Positions 8,740 through 17,362 of a stretch of 32,780 bases of DNA are shown one piece after another (positions within the stretch are counted from its first letter, which is position 1; each line of letters starts with the position of its first letter). Source of the DNA: Nocardioides sp. PD653-B2 (GTDB lineage Bacteria; Actinomycetota; Actinomycetes; Propionibacteriales; Nocardioidaceae); NCBI RefSeq assembly GCF_002117935.1, contig NZ_BDJE01000038.1, positions 1-32,780 of the forward strand, in the 5' to 3' direction. Below the pieces are notes generated by a model. That model worked only from the letters and a program-made list of their open reading frames with translations, was not told the DNA's origin and searched no databases. The translations under genes were made by a program, and so were the position numbers.

Positions 8740-10236
8740 TCAGTCGAGGTAGTCGCGCAGGACCTGCGAGCGCGACGGGTGCCGCAGCTTCGACATGGTC
8801 TTCGACTCGATCTGGCGGATCCGCTCGCGGGTCACGCCGTAGACCTTGCCGATCTCGTCGAGGGTCTTCGGCTGACCGTCGGTCAGGCCGAAACGCATGC
8901 TGACGACGCCGGCCTCGCGCTCGGAGAGCGTGTCGAGGACGGCGTGCAGCTGCTCCTGGAGGAGCGTGAACGACACCGCGTCGGCCGGGACGATCGCCTC
9001 GGAGTCCTCGATCAGGTCGCCGAACTCGGAGTCGCCGTCCTCACCGAGCGGGGTGTGCAGCGAGATGGGCTCGCGGCCGTACTTCTGGACCTCGATGACC
9101 TTCTCGGGGGTCATGTCGAGCTCCTTGGCGAGCTCCTCCGGGGTGGGCTCGCGGCCCAGGTCCTGGAGCATCTGGCGCTGCACGCGAGCCAGCTTGTTGA
9201 TGACCTCGACCATGTGCACCGGGATCCGGATGGTGCGGGCCTGGTCGGCCATCGCGCGGGTGATCGCCTGACGGATCCACCAGGTGGCGTACGTCGAGAA
9301 CTTGTAGCCCTTGGTGTAGTCGAACTTCTCGACCGCGCGGATCAGACCGAGGTTGCCCTCCTGGATCAGGTCCAGGAACAGCATGCCGCGGCCGGTATAG
9401 CGCTTGGCGAGCGAGACGACGAGGCGCAGGTTGGCCTCGAGCAGGTGGTTCTTGGCGCGGCGGCCGTCCTCGGCGATCCACTCGAGCTCCTCGTGGATCT
9501 TCGGGGAGATCTTGCCGCCCTTGGCGAGCTTCTCCTCGGAGAAGAGGCCGGCCTCGATCCGCTTGGCGAGCTCGACCTCCATCTCCGCGTTGAGGAGGGG
9601 CACCTTGCCGATCTGCTTCAGGTAGTCCTTGACCGGGTCGGCGGTCGCGCCGGCGACCATGACCTGCTGCTCGGGCTCGTCGGTGTCGTCGGCGGCGGAG
9701 ACCACGAAGGTGGCCTGCTTCTCGTCCTCGACGATCGTCGGGTCGGCCTTCACGTCCTTCTCGAACTGCTCGTCGGGCAGATCGGGCAGGACCTTCTTGC
9801 CGTCGGGGCCCATCACGGCCGGCGACTGGTCGGACTCGGTGGTCTCGGCGTTGTCCGCGCCGTCGTTCGAGGCCCGGCTCGCGGTCGCCTTGCGGCCCGC
9901 GGTCTTGGTCGCCGGGGCGGCCGCCTTCTTCGCCGGAGCCGCAGCAGCGGGTGCTGCGGCCTTCTTCGCGGCGGTCTTGGCCGTCGTCGTCTTGCGCGCC
10001 GAGGTGGCGGCGACCGCACGCGCGGGGCTCGCGGTGACGTGCACCGAGATGCCGAGGGAGCTCAGGTGACCGAGCAGCGCCTTGAGGTGGCGCGGCTCGA
10101 TGGCCGCGTCCTCACTGGCCTGGCGGACCTCCTCCGGAGTGAGGCCGCCCGTGGGGGCGCCTCGCTCGATGAGGGCCACGACGGCCGGGTGCGACAGCAC
10201 CTCGGCGGGGAGCAACTTGCGCGCGTTCGAGGACAC
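8740..10236 (-). CDS. sigA: Principal RNA polymerase sigma factor (RpoD/HrdB/SigA)
   Basis: Housekeeping sigma-70 factor of about 498 residues. An N-terminal region 1.1-like helical part is followed by a low-complexity Ala/Lys/Thr-rich linker (about residues 75-130), typical of actinobacterial HrdB. Then come region 1.2 ([16 protein letters not shown]), region 2 ([18 protein letters not shown] and the melting/-10 segment [17 protein letters not shown]), region 3, and region 4.2 with the -35-binding helix [20 protein letters not shown]. Two in-frame GTG codons open the gene. GAGAGG overlaps the first (10242) but lies 5 nt before the second (10236), so 10236 is the better start. Its position near parE and DUF7455 matches the hrdB neighbourhood of other actinobacteria. 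Confidence 0.96.
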   Translation of the reverse strand: MSSNARKLLPAEVLSHPAVVALIERGAPTGGLTPEEVRQASEDAAIEPRHLKALLGHLSSLGISVHVTASPARAVAATSARKTTTAKTAAKKAAAPAAAAPAKKAAAPATKTAGRKATASRASNDGADNAETTESDQSPAVMGPDGKKVLPDLPDEQFEKDVKADPTIVEDEKQATFVVSAADDTDEPEQQVMVAGATADPVKDYLKQIGKVPLLNAEMEVELAKRIEAGLFSEEKLAKGGKISPKIHEELEWIAEDGRRAKNHLLEANLRLVVSLAKRYTGRGMLFLDLIQEGNLGLIRAVEKFDYTKGYKFSTYATWWIRQAITRAMADQARTIRIPVHMVEVINKLARVQRQMLQDLGREPTPEELAKELDMTPEKVIEVQKYGREPISLHTPLGEDGDSEFGDLIEDSEAIVPADAVSFTLLQEQLHAVLDTLSEREAGVVSMRFGLTDGQPKTLDEIGKVYGVTRERIRQIESKTMSKLRHPSRSQVLRDYLD

Positions 10237-10345
10237 GAACACCTCTCGTCAAACTGGCGGAGAACCTACATAGGGCGCGGCGAGGCCCGGTAACGTCAAG
10301 AGCCGCAGGTCTCATTCTGCCACGCGCACCCTGACCTCCGCGCCA

Positions 10346-10921
10346 TCACCCCGAGATCTGGGCGGCCTTCGCCTCGGCCTTCTTCTGCTTCTTGAAGTCG
10401 CGCACCTTCTGCAGCGACGCGGCGTCGACCACGTCGGCCACCGAGCGGTACGCGTCCTCGGCGTAGGCACCCACGGCCGACTCCCACCCGTCGGGTCGTA
10501 CGCCGAGCTGCTTGGCGACCAGCGCCACGAAGATCTGGGCCTTCTGCTTGCCGAAACCGGGCAGCGCCTGCATCCGCTCGAGGAAGTCGCGACCGTCCGT
10601 CGCCTCGGTCCAGATCCGCTCGGCGTGGCCGTCGTAGTCGTCGGCGACGATCCGGGCCAACTCCTGCAGCCGGGCCGCCATCGAGCCCGGGAAGCGGTGG
10701 ATCGCCGGCGGCGTCGAGCAGAGCGCCGTGAACTCCTCCGGGTCGGCGGCGGCGATCGCGGCCGGGTCGAGGGTGCCGAACCGGTCGAGCACCTTCGCAG
10801 GTCCGCGGAAGGCGTGCTCCATCGGGAACTGTTGATCGAGCATCATGCCGACCAGCAGCGCGAACGGGTCGTCGGTCAGGACCCGGTCGGCGTCCGCGTC
10901 GCCGGTGATGTGGATGGCCAC
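10346..10921 (-). CDS. HhH-GPD base-excision DNA glycosylase-like protein
   Basis: A 191-residue all-helical protein of the HhH-GPD class, which removes damaged bases. It opens with a region like the family's VGMMLDQQ. The helix-hairpin-helix is LPGFGKQKAQIFVALVAKQLG, at about residues 119-139. A candidate catalytic Asp follows in VRPDGW. The Lys of bifunctional glycosylases is not obvious at its usual place, so a monofunctional enzyme is more likely. There is no Fe-S cluster Cys set. The C-terminus is Lys-rich. The start is the GTG at 10921, 3 nt after the stop of the stress-protein gene, so the pair is likely one transcription unit. Confidence 0.82.
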   Translation of the reverse strand: MAIHITGDADADRVLTDDPFALLVGMMLDQQFPMEHAFRGPAKVLDRFGTLDPAAIAAADPEEFTALCSTPPAIHRFPGSMAARLQELARIVADDYDGHAERIWTEATDGRDFLERMQALPGFGKQKAQIFVALVAKQLGVRPDGWESAVGAYAEDAYRSVADVVDAASLQKVRDFKKQKKAEAKAAQISG

Positions 10922-10924
10922 GGC

Positions 10925-11326
10925 TCAGTCGGCCTTGACCGCCAGCACCGGGCAGTGGGCGTCGAGGAGGACGCGCTGGGCGTTGCTGCCGAGGATCAGC
11001 TTGCCGACCGGCGAGCGACGGCGCAGGCCGATCACGATCAGCTCGGCCGCATTGGCCTCGGCGATGCTGATCAGGTCCTCGGCCGGCTCGAAGCCGCGCA
11101 CGAGCTGCCGGATGTCGTACTGCACGCCGGTGCCGTCGAGGATGCCCTTGACGACGTTCATCTCCCGCTCGGCCTGCGTGGCCGCGTCGGCGTCGAACTC
11201 CTGGCCGCCGCGGTGCGAGTTCACGACGACGAGCTTGGCCCCCCGCAGCTTGGCCTCCTCCACCGCCTTGCGTAGCGCGGCCTCACCCTCCGGCTTGGGC
11301 ACGTAGCCCACGACGACGGTCCCCAT
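10925..11326 (-). CDS. Universal stress protein (UspA family)
   Basis: A 133-residue single-domain Usp. It opens with a beta strand, VVVGYVPKPEG, and ends with the nucleotide-binding loop GLRRRSPVGKLILGSN (a G-rich loop matching Gx2Gx9G(S/T) in part), then VLLDAHCPVLAV, the usual last strand. Such proteins bind ATP and support survival under stress; the partner is unknown. The start ATG at 11326 has GGGAGG ending 4 nt upstream, a good ribosome site. It lies directly upstream of the glycosylase gene, with 3 nt between them. Confidence 0.92.
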   Translation of the reverse strand: MGTVVVGYVPKPEGEAALRKAVEEAKLRGAKLVVVNSHRGGQEFDADAATQAEREMNVVKGILDGTGVQYDIRQLVRGFEPAEDLISIAEANAAELIVIGLRRRSPVGKLILGSNAQRVLLDAHCPVLAVKAD

Positions 11327-11466
11327 CGTGCCTCCCTGGTCGAGGTGTTGACGCGGGTCCGAGTGCCCACGACCGGCACCGTACCGAATCCCGACCCAAA
11401 GCGCGCCTGTGGATGACCTGCACGCGCCGGCGATGTTCTGGAGAGGCTGGGTGCAGGAGGTACGAC

Positions 11467-11889
11467 GTGGAAGGCATCCAGGAGCCCGTGTCCCGGTCGA
11501 TGACGGCCCTGCTGCGCCGCGCCGTGCTCGACCACTACGTCTCCGAGCGCCGCCGGAGCTACCCGGCGCTGCTCCACGTCGGCGTGCCGGGCGGGCCCGA
11601 GGAGGTCACCGCGGCCGATCCGGACGACGGTCTCGACCACGCGCTGCGCGCCGACGTCGTGGCGGCGCTGCTGCGGCGCACCCGGCGCCCCGGCTTCGTG
11701 CCGATGCTCTGGCTCACCCGGCCCGGCCCGCCGCAGCTGCAGGACGTCGACGTCCAGTGGCTCGCGTCCGCCCGGGCGGCGAGCGCGGAGGCCGGCGTCG
11801 GGCTGACGCTGGTCGTCGTCACCCGCCACGCCTGGACGGACCCCCGCAGCGGGGTCAGCCGCGAGTGGAAGCGGCTGCGCCAGCGGTGA
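11467..11889 (+). CDS. Small protein of unknown function
   Basis: A 140-residue soluble protein that I do not recognise. The GTG at 11467 is chosen because AGGAGG stands 6 nt before it, the strongest ribosome-binding site in the region; an ATG at 11413 in frame is weaker. The N-terminal half has a helix (SMTALLRRAVLDHYVSERR) followed by short strands. Later parts read FVPMLWLTRPGPP and GVGLTLVVVTRHAW, suggesting an alpha/beta fold. No catalytic motif stands out. Third codon positions are strongly GC, as in real genes here. It converges on the GCS2 gene with 3 nt between stops. Confidence 0.75.
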   Translation: MEGIQEPVSRSMTALLRRAVLDHYVSERRRSYPALLHVGVPGGPEEVTAADPDDGLDHALRADVVAALLRRTRRPGFVPMLWLTRPGPPQLQDVDVQWLASARAASAEAGVGLTLVVVTRHAWTDPRSGVSREWKRLRQR

Positions 11890-11892
11890 CCC

Positions 11893-13359
11893 TCACTCGG
11901 ACCAGGTGTGCACCGGCTCGTTGCTGTGCATGCCGTCCTTGTAGTCGAGCAGCGTCGCGCGCAAGGCGTCGTACCGGTCGGTGTTGCCGGCCCGGTGCAT
12001 CCGGTTCACGAACCACTCGGCGCCGTTGGTGCCGAGCAGGCAGCGCTGCTCGATGATGCCGAGGTAGCGGTCGATCTCCCCCGACGAGGCGCCCCACGCC
12101 TGCAGCCCCTCGCGGGCCAGCGGCAGCAGGCGGCGCAGCACCAGCTCGGTGGCCCGGACCTGACCGACGCCGGGCCAGTAGATCTGGGCGTCGATGCCCT
12201 GGCGGGCGGCGACGTGGAAGTTCTCCTCGGCGGCGCTGAACGACATCTGCGACCAGAGCGGGCGCTCGCTCTCGGCCAGCGCGCGGACCAGCCCGAAGTA
12301 GAAGGCCGCGTTGGCCATCGTGTCGGCGACCGTCGGGCCCGCGGCCAGGAGCCGGTTCTCGACGCGCAGGTGCGGCACGCCCGCGGCGATGTCGTAGACC
12401 GGGCGGTTCCAGCGGTAGATCGTGCCGTTGTGGAGCCGCAGCTCCGGCAGCTTGGGGGTCCCGCCCGCCTCGAGGACCTCGAGCGGGTCCTCGTCGTCGG
12501 TCACGGGCAGCAGGGCCGGGAAGAAGCGGACGTTCTCCTCGAAGAGGTCGAAGACGGTGGTGATCCACCGCTCGCCGAACCACACCCGCGGCCGGACGCC
12601 CTGCGCCTTCAGCTCCTCGCTGCGGGTGTCGGTGGCCTGCTCGAAGAGCGGGATCCGGGTCTCGCGCCACAGCTCCTTGCCCAGGAGGTACGGCGAGTTG
12701 GCCGCGACCGCGACCTGGACCGCGGCGATCGCCTGGGAGGCGTTCCAGTACGCCGGGAACTGGTCGGGCGAGGTCTGCACGTGGAACTGCGTGCTGGTGC
12801 AGGCGGCCTCCGGCACGATCGAGTCGGAGGTGGTGCGCAGCCGTTCGGCGCCGTCGATGGAGATCGTGATGTCCTCGCCGCGGGCGTTGAGGATCTGCTC
12901 GCTGAGCAGCTTGTAGCGGGGGTTGGCGCTCAGGCTGCCGAGGCTCATGTGGCCCTCGTCGAGGGTGGGCAGGATCCCGATCATCACCATGTGGGCGCCG
13001 ACCTTGGCGGACTTCGCCTCCGCGTCGTTGAGGCTGCGCCGCAGGGTGTCCTCGAACGTCGTCAGGCCGCCCTCGTGCAGCTTGGCCGGCGGGACGTTGA
13101 TCTCGATGTTGAACTGTCCCAGCTCGGTCTGGAAGTCGGGGTCGGCGATCGCCTCGAGCACCTCCGCGTTCTTCAGCGCCGGGTCCCCCGCGTCGTCGAC
13201 GAGGTTCAGCTCGACCTCGAGGCCCGTCATCGGGTCGTCGGTGTCGAAGCGCGCCTCGCGCAGCATCCGGGCGAACACGTCGAGGTTGCGGCGGACCTTC
13301 TCGCGGTGCCGCGTCCGGTCGGCGCGGGAGAACTCCTGTGCGTCTACTTCCTCGCCCAT
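11893..13359 (-). CDS. GCS2-family glutamate-cysteine-ligase-like enzyme
   Basis: A 488-residue ATP-dependent carboxylate-amine ligase. Landmarks are GLEVELNLVD near the N-terminus (the Glu-rich metal and substrate site), ELGQFNIEIN, a HMVMIGILPTL strand, the TSTQFHVQTSPDQFP stretch, and VPHLRVENRLLAAGPT. The family joins glutamate to an amine, classically cysteine. Most actinobacteria use mycothiol rather than glutathione, so gamma-glutamylcysteine for ergothioneine or another product is possible; the substrate is not settled. TAGGGT lies 6 nt before the ATG (13371-13366) and there is no Shine-Dalgarno, so the transcript may be leaderless. An 18-bp palindrome separates it from the DUF4192 gene upstream. 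Confidence 0.83.
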   Translation of the reverse strand: MGEEVDAQEFSRADRTRHREKVRRNLDVFARMLREARFDTDDPMTGLEVELNLVDDAGDPALKNAEVLEAIADPDFQTELGQFNIEINVPPAKLHEGGLTTFEDTLRRSLNDAEAKSAKVGAHMVMIGILPTLDEGHMSLGSLSANPRYKLLSEQILNARGEDITISIDGAERLRTTSDSIVPEAACTSTQFHVQTSPDQFPAYWNASQAIAAVQVAVAANSPYLLGKELWRETRIPLFEQATDTRSEELKAQGVRPRVWFGERWITTVFDLFEENVRFFPALLPVTDDEDPLEVLEAGGTPKLPELRLHNGTIYRWNRPVYDIAAGVPHLRVENRLLAAGPTVADTMANAAFYFGLVRALAESERPLWSQMSFSAAEENFHVAARQGIDAQIYWPGVGQVRATELVLRRLLPLAREGLQAWGASSGEIDRYLGIIEQRCLLGTNGAEWFVNRMHRAGNTDRYDALRATLLDYKDGMHSNEPVHTWSE

Positions 13360-13365
13360 GGCGTG

Positions 13366-13371
13366 ACCCTA
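13366..13371 (-). promoter_or_regulatory. Leaderless-type -10 box of the GCS2 gene
   Basis: On the minus strand TAGGGT is followed by 6 nt and the ATG at 13359. It matches TANNNT at the distance expected when transcription begins on the start codon. Sequence inference only. Confidence 0.4.
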
Positions 13372-13445
13372 GGCCCTCTCCGTGTCGATGTCGTGTGCTT
13401 CCCAGGTGCGTTCGGTGCGCTGGATCAGGTCCTGTCCGCACCCTG

Positions 13446-13463
13446 GGGGCGGGTACCCGCCCC
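13446..13463. terminator. Perfect 18-bp palindrome after the DUF4192 gene
   Basis: GGGGCGGGT followed directly by its reverse complement, which can fold as a 7-bp GC stem with a GTAC loop. It lies 17 bp beyond the DUF4192 stop (minus strand) and before the GCS2 gene. Probably a terminator; a protein-binding site is the alternative. Confidence 0.6.
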
Positions 13464-13479
13464 GCGCGCCCGGCACGCC

Positions 13480-14469
13480 TCAGCCTGGATCGGCGCCCCG
13501 ATCGTGCCCTCCTCGCCAGTCCCCGCCGGCCTCCCAGCACTCGGGCGGCAGCGCGCCGGCGAGCGCGTGGGCGACGAGCCCGGCCAACGGGTAGTCCTCG
13601 TCGGCCTCGACACACCGGTCGAGCGCACACCAGGACAGCGCGCCCTGCCCCGCGAGCCACGAGGCGAAGGCCAGCAGGGCGGCCGGGGCGGCGAGCAGGG
13701 GCGCGGGGGTGCGGCGTACGACGTCGGTCCAGAAGCGGACGTGGTCGGGCGAGCGCTCCCGGGTCATCGGCGACCACGCCGCGTCGCGCACCTCCTGCTC
13801 GAGCATGCCGCGCAGCAGCCGGGCCACCTCCTCGTCGTCGGGCGCCGTGCCGGCCCGGGTGTGCCGCTCGACCAGGTCGGCCGCCCAGGCGCCCTCGTCG
13901 AGCACCGGGGGCGGGTCGCCCGCCAGCGCGGCGAGCGCTGCCACGACCCGCCCGATCCGCAGCGGGTCGCCGGCCAGGGTCGCCCGGAGGTCCTCGCGCG
14001 ACGCATGGGTGACCCGCCCCTCGACCACCGACTGCGCGACGAACGGGTGCGCCGAGACGTCGTAGGGCACGCCCCACGCAGGGACGCCGGGTCGCCCGAG
14101 CGGGGCGTACCACCGCGCACCGTCGGCGCGGAGCACGTCGACCACGTCGACCCCCGCGCGCTCGAACCCGCGGGCCAGCGCCCGGGCCAGCGCCCCGGAC
14201 AGCCGCGGGTCGTCGGAGTAGAGGACGAAGAGCGCGCGCCGGACCCGATGGAGCCGGGCCGGCTCGAGGAGCGAGGCGACCGCCTCGGGGATCTCGGCGC
14301 GCGAGGCGGGGAGGTCGACGCGGGCGTGGAACGGACGGGGCGCGCCGAAGGTCAGCATCGCGACGGACTCGTGGGGGACGAAGCCGAGCACGACCGGGAC
14401 GAGCGCGAGCACGTCCTCGGGGCAGCGGGCGGTGTAGCGGACGTCGGCGGGTGCGGGTGAGGTGCTCAT
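13480..14469 (-). CDS. DUF4192 domain protein
   Basis: A 329-residue soluble protein. The start is the ATG at 14469, because GGGAGG lies 8 nt upstream and the conserved part (DVLALVPVVLGFVPHESVAM) begins soon after. This Leu/Val/Pro-rich opening, with FVPHESVAML, is the hallmark of DUF4192, an actinobacterial family of unknown function. The remainder is Ala/Arg/Leu-rich with predicted helices; the C-terminal part contains ALLAFASWLAGQGALSWCALDRC, a motif common in these proteins. It is divergent from dinB with 130 bp between the starts. No catalytic residue can be named. Confidence 0.85.
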   Translation of the reverse strand: MSTSPAPADVRYTARCPEDVLALVPVVLGFVPHESVAMLTFGAPRPFHARVDLPASRAEIPEAVASLLEPARLHRVRRALFVLYSDDPRLSGALARALARGFERAGVDVVDVLRADGARWYAPLGRPGVPAWGVPYDVSAHPFVAQSVVEGRVTHASREDLRATLAGDPLRIGRVVAALAALAGDPPPVLDEGAWAADLVERHTRAGTAPDDEEVARLLRGMLEQEVRDAAWSPMTRERSPDHVRFWTDVVRRTPAPLLAAPAALLAFASWLAGQGALSWCALDRCVEADEDYPLAGLVAHALAGALPPECWEAGGDWRGGHDRGADPG

Positions 14470-14587
14470 GCGAGGAACCTCCCCACGGGGACGGACAGTC
14501 GGGCCGGTGCCGGGAGGTGCCTGGGGAAAGGCGGGCCGGAGCGCCGTCTGTGGACGGCTGGTGGTCCGGACTGTCCGTCGGACGGGG

Positions 14588-14593
14588 TAGTTT
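14588..14593 (+). promoter_or_regulatory. Leaderless-type -10 box of dinB
   Basis: TAGTTT, matching TANNNT, ends 6 nt before the GTG start at 14600; no Shine-Dalgarno sequence is present. No actinobacterial LexA box (GAAC-N4-GTTC) is visible nearby, so SOS control is not supported by the sequence. Confidence 0.4.
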
Positions 14594-14599
14594 GCGCCC

Positions 14600-15928
14600 G
14601 TGCGGTCGGATGCGTCGGTGCTCCATCTCGACCTCGACGCGTTCTTCGCCGCGGTCGAGCAGCGCGACAAGCCCTCCCTGCGCGGCAAACCGGTCGTCGT
14701 CGGCGGCATCGGCGGGCGGGGTGTCGTCTCGACCGCGTCGTACGAAGCGCGCGTGTACGGCGTGCGGTCGGCCATGTCGACGCGCGAGGCGCGCGCCCGC
14801 TGCCCCCACGCCGCCTTCCTGAGCGGTCGGTTCCACGCCTACCACGACACCAGCGCCCGGGTGATGGGCCTGCTCCGCTCGGTCTCGCCCCTGGTCGAGC
14901 CGCTGTCGCTCGACGAGGCGTTCGTCGACCTGGCCCGCGCCGACCTGCCCGACCTGAGCGTCCCCACCGTCACGGCGTTCGCCGACGAGCTGCGGGCCCG
15001 GGTGACGGAGGTGACCGGCGGGCTGACCGCGTCGGTCGGCGTCGGCACGTCCAAGTTCATCGCCAAGGTCGCCAGCGACCTCGACAAGCCCGACGGGCTG
15101 GTCGTCGTCGCGCCGGGCACCGAGGTCGAGCTGCTCCGCCCGATGCACGTCACGGTCATCCCCGGCGTCGGGCCGGCCACGGCCGAGCGGCTGCGCCGGG
15201 CCGGCATCCAGACCGTCGCCGACCTGGAGACGGTCACCCAGGACGAGATGGTCCGGCTGCTCGGGAAGGCCAGCGGCGCCTGGCTCTACCACCTCGCCCG
15301 GGCCGAGGACGACCGTCCCGTGGTCGCCGAGCGGGAGGCGAAGTCGGTCAGCGTCGAGGGCACCTACGACACCGACCTGACCGACCGCAAGCTGATGGAG
15401 GGCCTGCTCACCCGGCAGGCAAGCGACGTCGCCGGCCGGCTCCGCAAGCACGGCCTGTCGGGCCGCACGGTCACGATCAAGGTCCGGCTCCACGACTTCA
15501 CCACCCTGAACCGGTCGAGCACGCTCTCCTCGCCCACCGACAGCCCCGGCACCATCGCCCGGCTCGCCCGCAGCCTGCTCACCGACCTCGACACCTCCGG
15601 CGGCGTCCGGCTGCTCGGCGTCGGGGTGTCCGGCCTGGCCGACTGGGTGCAGGAGGACCTCTTCGGCGAGACCGGGGACGAGGACGAGGAGGAGCTGCTG
15701 CCCGAGGCCGACATCCCGCGCCACTCCCGGAGCACCTGGGCGCCCGGCATGGACGTCGTCCACGCCGAGATGGGCCGCGGCTGGGTGTGGGGCGCGGGTC
15801 GCGGCGTCGTGACGGTGCGCTTCGAGACCGCCGAGTCGCCGGCCGGCCCGGTGCGCAGCTACCCCGACGACGACCCGGCCCTCAGTGCGTGGCGGACCCC
15901 GGATCCGGAGGAGCCGGCCTCCGGCTGA
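14600..15928 (+). CDS. dinB: DNA polymerase IV (Y-family), with C-terminal extension
   Basis: Translesion DNA polymerase of 442 residues, longer than the usual 350-360. The metal-binding catalytic residues are visible: LHLDLDAFFAAVEQRD (first Asp at 11) and LSLDEAF (Asp105, Glu106). SVGVGTSKFIAKVASDLDKP and the IPGVGPATAERLRRAGI HhH thumb follow, then the little-finger domain. The sliding-clamp motif QEDLF is at 351-355, normally the very C-terminus, but here about 87 more residues follow, including an aromatic, Gly-rich segment GRGWVWGAGRGVVTVRF. That extension's role is unknown. The 3' end overlaps the convergent pxpC gene by 47 bp. The start codon is GTG with a -10-like box 6 nt upstream. 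Confidence 0.94.
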   Translation: MRSDASVLHLDLDAFFAAVEQRDKPSLRGKPVVVGGIGGRGVVSTASYEARVYGVRSAMSTREARARCPHAAFLSGRFHAYHDTSARVMGLLRSVSPLVEPLSLDEAFVDLARADLPDLSVPTVTAFADELRARVTEVTGGLTASVGVGTSKFIAKVASDLDKPDGLVVVAPGTEVELLRPMHVTVIPGVGPATAERLRRAGIQTVADLETVTQDEMVRLLGKASGAWLYHLARAEDDRPVVAEREAKSVSVEGTYDTDLTDRKLMEGLLTRQASDVAGRLRKHGLSGRTVTIKVRLHDFTTLNRSSTLSSPTDSPGTIARLARSLLTDLDTSGGVRLLGVGVSGLADWVQEDLFGETGDEDEEELLPEADIPRHSRSTWAPGMDVVHAEMGRGWVWGAGRGVVTVRFETAESPAGPVRSYPDDDPALSAWRTPDPEEPASG

Positions 15929-16757
15929 ACCGCACCGTCTCGCCGGGACGCAGCTGCGCGCACTGCCACAGGTCGTCGGCGTCCACGACCCCGATGACGG
16001 GGTAGCCGCCGGTCGGCGGGTGGTCGGCCAGGAACACCACGGGCCGCCCGCTCGGCGGCACCTGGACGGCGCCCAGCACCATGCCTTCGCTCGCGAGCTC
16101 ATCGGCGCCGCGGCGCTCCAGCGGCGGGCCGTCGAGCCGCAGCCCGACCCGGTTGGAGTCGGCCTCCACGACGTAGGGCGAGCCGCACAGCACGTCGAGC
16201 GCGCCGTCGACGAACCAGTCGGCCCGGGGTCCCGGCGTGACCCGCAGCGGGCCGGGCCGCGGGGTCCGGGGCGTGTCGAGCGGCCGCGGCTCGCCGTACG
16301 ACGGGCCGACCGGCAAGACGGCGCCCACCTCGACGCGTGGCGGGCCGACCCAGGCGAGGGTGTCGGTCGAGCGGGAGCCCAGCACCGGGTCGACGGCGAT
16401 CCCGCCGGCGACCGCGAGGTAGGACCGGGCACCGGTCTCCGGCCGGAGCAGCGTGATCGTGGCCCCGGCCGGGACCCACTCGGCGTGGGCGTGCCCGCGC
16501 GCCTCCCCCGCCACGAGCAGCGGGCTCGGCGCGCCGGTCACGGCCACCCAGCAGCCCGCGTCGGCCCGCGCCGACAGCCCGCCGAGCAGCACCTCCAGCA
16601 CGGCCGCCGTGGGGTCGTTGCCGACCAGCCGGTTCGCGAGTGCGGCGGCGGGCGCGTCGAGGGCGCCGGCCCGCGGCACCCCGAGATGGGCGAGCCCGAC
16701 CCGGCCGCGGTCCTGCACGGTCACCAGCGGCCCGGTCTCGACGACGTGGAGGGTCAT
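15882..16757 (-). CDS. pxpC: 5-oxoprolinase subunit C (biotin-dependent carboxyltransferase fold)
   Basis: A 291-residue subunit of the ATP-dependent PxpABC enzyme, which opens 5-oxoproline (pyroglutamate) to glutamate in the cytosol. The family start is clear: VQDRGRVGLAHLGVPRAGALD at about residues 14-34, then ANRLVGNDPTAAVLEVLLGG. Near the end are MVLGAVQVPPSGRPVVFLAD and PTGGYPVIGVV, both conserved. The ATG at 16757 overlaps the stop of pxpB by four bases (ATGA), so translation is likely coupled. The 3' end runs 47 bp into dinB on the opposite strand. Confidence 0.93.
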   Translation of the reverse strand: MTLHVVETGPLVTVQDRGRVGLAHLGVPRAGALDAPAAALANRLVGNDPTAAVLEVLLGGLSARADAGCWVAVTGAPSPLLVAGEARGHAHAEWVPAGATITLLRPETGARSYLAVAGGIAVDPVLGSRSTDTLAWVGPPRVEVGAVLPVGPSYGEPRPLDTPRTPRPGPLRVTPGPRADWFVDGALDVLCGSPYVVEADSNRVGLRLDGPPLERRGADELASEGMVLGAVQVPPSGRPVVFLADHPPTGGYPVIGVVDADDLWQCAQLRPGETVRFSRRPAPPDPGSATH

Positions 16758-17362
16758 GCCACCACGAACGTCACGCGGGTCCCGGGGGGCAGCAGGGCCG
16801 GCTGCTCGCGGGTCTGGTCCCACAGCGTAACGTCGGTGCGGCCGAGCAGCCGCCAGCCGCCCGGCGACGCGGTCGGGTAGATGCCGCACCACGCGCCGGC
16901 CAGGCCGACCGACCCGGCCGGGATCCTGGCGCGCGGCGACGCGAGGCGTGGTACGGCGAGGTCCGCAGGCAGCCCGGCCAGGTAGGAGAAGCCCGGCGCG
17001 AACCCGCAGAACTCCGCGACGTACTCCACCCCGGTGTGGTGCGCGACCACGCCGTCCCGGTCGGTCCCCCACGCCTCGGCCACGAAGTCGAGGTCGGGAC
17101 CGTCGTACGTCACCGGGACCTCGACCGGCTCGCCGGCGACCGGCGCGGCCGCGGGCGACCAGCCCTCCAACGCGGCGGCGAGGGCGCCCGGGTCGGCCAC
17201 CCCGTCGAAGAGCACGGTCTCGGCCGCGGGCACCACCTCGACCGCGTCGACGCCGGCGGAGCGCGCCCAGGTCGCGAGCGCGAACGCGGTCGCGGCGTCG
17301 CCCACCTCGACCAGGGCGGCGGTCCGGCCGACCGGTCGCAGCCGCACGCTGCGGGGATCCAT
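16754..17362 (-). CDS. pxpB: 5-oxoprolinase subunit B
   Basis: A 202-residue partner of PxpC (allophanate-hydrolase subunit 1 / KipI-like fold). Conserved landmarks are CGFAPGFSYLAGLP and RIPAGSVGLAGAWCGIYPTASPGGW in the C-terminal half. The start is placed at the ATG at 17362 (MDPRSVRLRPVG) because the family's first strand begins there. A GTG at 17392 in frame would add ten residues and has no better ribosome site. The box CAGACT, one mismatch from TANNNT, lies 6 nt before the ATG. A strong stem-loop and a 400-bp gap separate it from the upstream lipoprotein and pxpA genes, so it may have its own promoter. Confidence 0.92.
   Translation of the reverse strand: MDPRSVRLRPVGRTAALVEVGDAATAFALATWARSAGVDAVEVVPAAETVLFDGVADPGALAAALEGWSPAAAPVAGEPVEVPVTYDGPDLDFVAEAWGTDRDGVVAHHTGVEYVAEFCGFAPGFSYLAGLPADLAVPRLASPRARIPAGSVGLAGAWCGIYPTASPGGWRLLGRTDVTLWDQTREQPALLPPGTRVTFVVA

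Noticed and set aside
6202..10293. A 1363-codon frame on the plus strand
   Set aside because: It runs across the oxidoreductase, P450 and sigA genes in an antisense or shifted frame with repetitive Arg/Leu/Val composition. The real genes there have clear motifs.
10267..10299. sigA promoter (TTGACG at 10299-10294 and TATGTA at 10272-10267, minus strand)
   Set aside because: The spacer is 21 bp, too long for a standard promoter, and TATGTA does not end in T. It may be part of a promoter but cannot be supported.
14581..14600. SOS control of dinB
   Set aside because: No GAAC-N4-GTTC LexA box is visible in the 130 bp before the gene.
11855..16432. A 1525-codon frame on the minus strand
   Set aside because: Its composition is Arg/Pro/Ala-rich throughout and it overlaps GCS2, DUF4192, dinB and pxpC, all of which have recognisable domains in other frames.
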